Assembly (NCBI GenBank): GCA_028817635.1
Contig: JAPPPH010000460.1
Coordinates: 7,233-13,290 of the forward strand
Direction: 5' to 3'
Length of the DNA: 6,058 bases
Source of the DNA: Verrucomicrobiales bacterium
GTDB lineage: Bacteria > Verrucomicrobiota > Verrucomicrobiia > Limisphaerales > UBA1096
Shown piece after piece: positions 6,002-6,058 of the stretch (position 1 is its first letter; every line of letters starts with the position of its first letter). The position numbers and the translations under genes were made by a program. The notes beneath the pieces were generated by a model, which saw only the letters and a list, made by a program, of their open reading frames with translations, had not been told where the DNA came from and made no database searches.

Positions 6002-6058
6002 ATGCAGATTCGTAACATCTGTGTTTTTTGCGGGTCATCAAAAGGGGATGATCCGGTG
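6002..6058 (+). CDS. LOG-family protein (TIGR00730 type nucleotide phosphoribohydrolase), N-terminal fragment
   Basis: From the ATG at 6002 the frame runs open to the right edge, giving 19 residues: MQIRNICVFCGSSKGDDPV. 'ICVFCGSSxGxxP' is the highly characteristic N-terminal strand and nucleotide-binding loop of the LOG/TIGR00730 family (Rossmann-like fold, often mislabelled lysine decarboxylase). Members cleave nucleoside 5'-monophosphates, including cytokinin ribotides, to the base and ribose-5-phosphate. The conserved 'PGGxGTxxE' motif is outside the window. It is divergent from the operon. The start is the only ATG that places the motif at the usual distance of about 5 residues. Confidence rests on this short but distinctive motif. 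Confidence 0.8.
   Translation, partial: MQIRNICVFCGSSKGDDPV

Overview
The window looks like an ordinary chromosomal segment of a member of the PVC group, most likely Verrucomicrobiota. The evidence is protein style, not a marker gene. The thioredoxin-like protein ends in the 'GRTYRVQFSEDL...RFYR' module that decorates many secreted verrucomicrobial proteins. The left-edge protein and the large PHP-type protein resemble families that are abundant in Verrucomicrobiota and Planctomycetota. Base composition is moderately GC-rich, and no mobile element, rRNA, tRNA or CRISPR array is visible.

Layout, left to right. Positions 1-494 (+) hold the C-terminal end of a large secreted beta-propeller dehydrogenase-like protein. 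Convergent to it, 13 bp away, is 508-1095 (-), a small LURP-one/tubby-like (scramblase-fold) protein with its own good promoter candidate. Then comes a tight minus-strand block, read from right to left: a secreted thioredoxin-like protein (5914-5135), glycerol kinase glpK (5128-3647) and a large secreted CehA/McbA-type PHP protein with an extra C-terminal domain (3650-1161). The first two genes are 6 bp apart and the last two overlap by 4 bp (ATGA), so these three are very probably one operon. Divergent from it, 6002 to the right edge (+) is the first 19 codons of a LOG-family nucleotide phosphoribohydrolase. There is no gene-free stretch over 300 bp; the longest gaps are 65 bp (1096-1160) and 87 bp (5915-6001).

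How the genes may work together: GlpK is cytoplasmic and commits glycerol to glycerol-3-phosphate, while both flanking operon genes carry export signals. A possible reading is that the exported PHP-type hydrolase releases glycerol or a glycerol-like product that GlpK then traps, but nothing in the sequence proves the substrate. glpF and glpD are not next to glpK.

The most unusual DNA-level signal is a palindrome, GCTTGGCCAAGC, present four times exactly and several times in near-perfect form. It occurs in different reading frames of unrelated genes and in the divergent promoter region, so it looks selected or spread as DNA rather than as protein. No convincing wholly new system is visible; the best leads are this repeat, the domain fusion and altered metal motifs of the PHP protein, and possible leaderless promoters.
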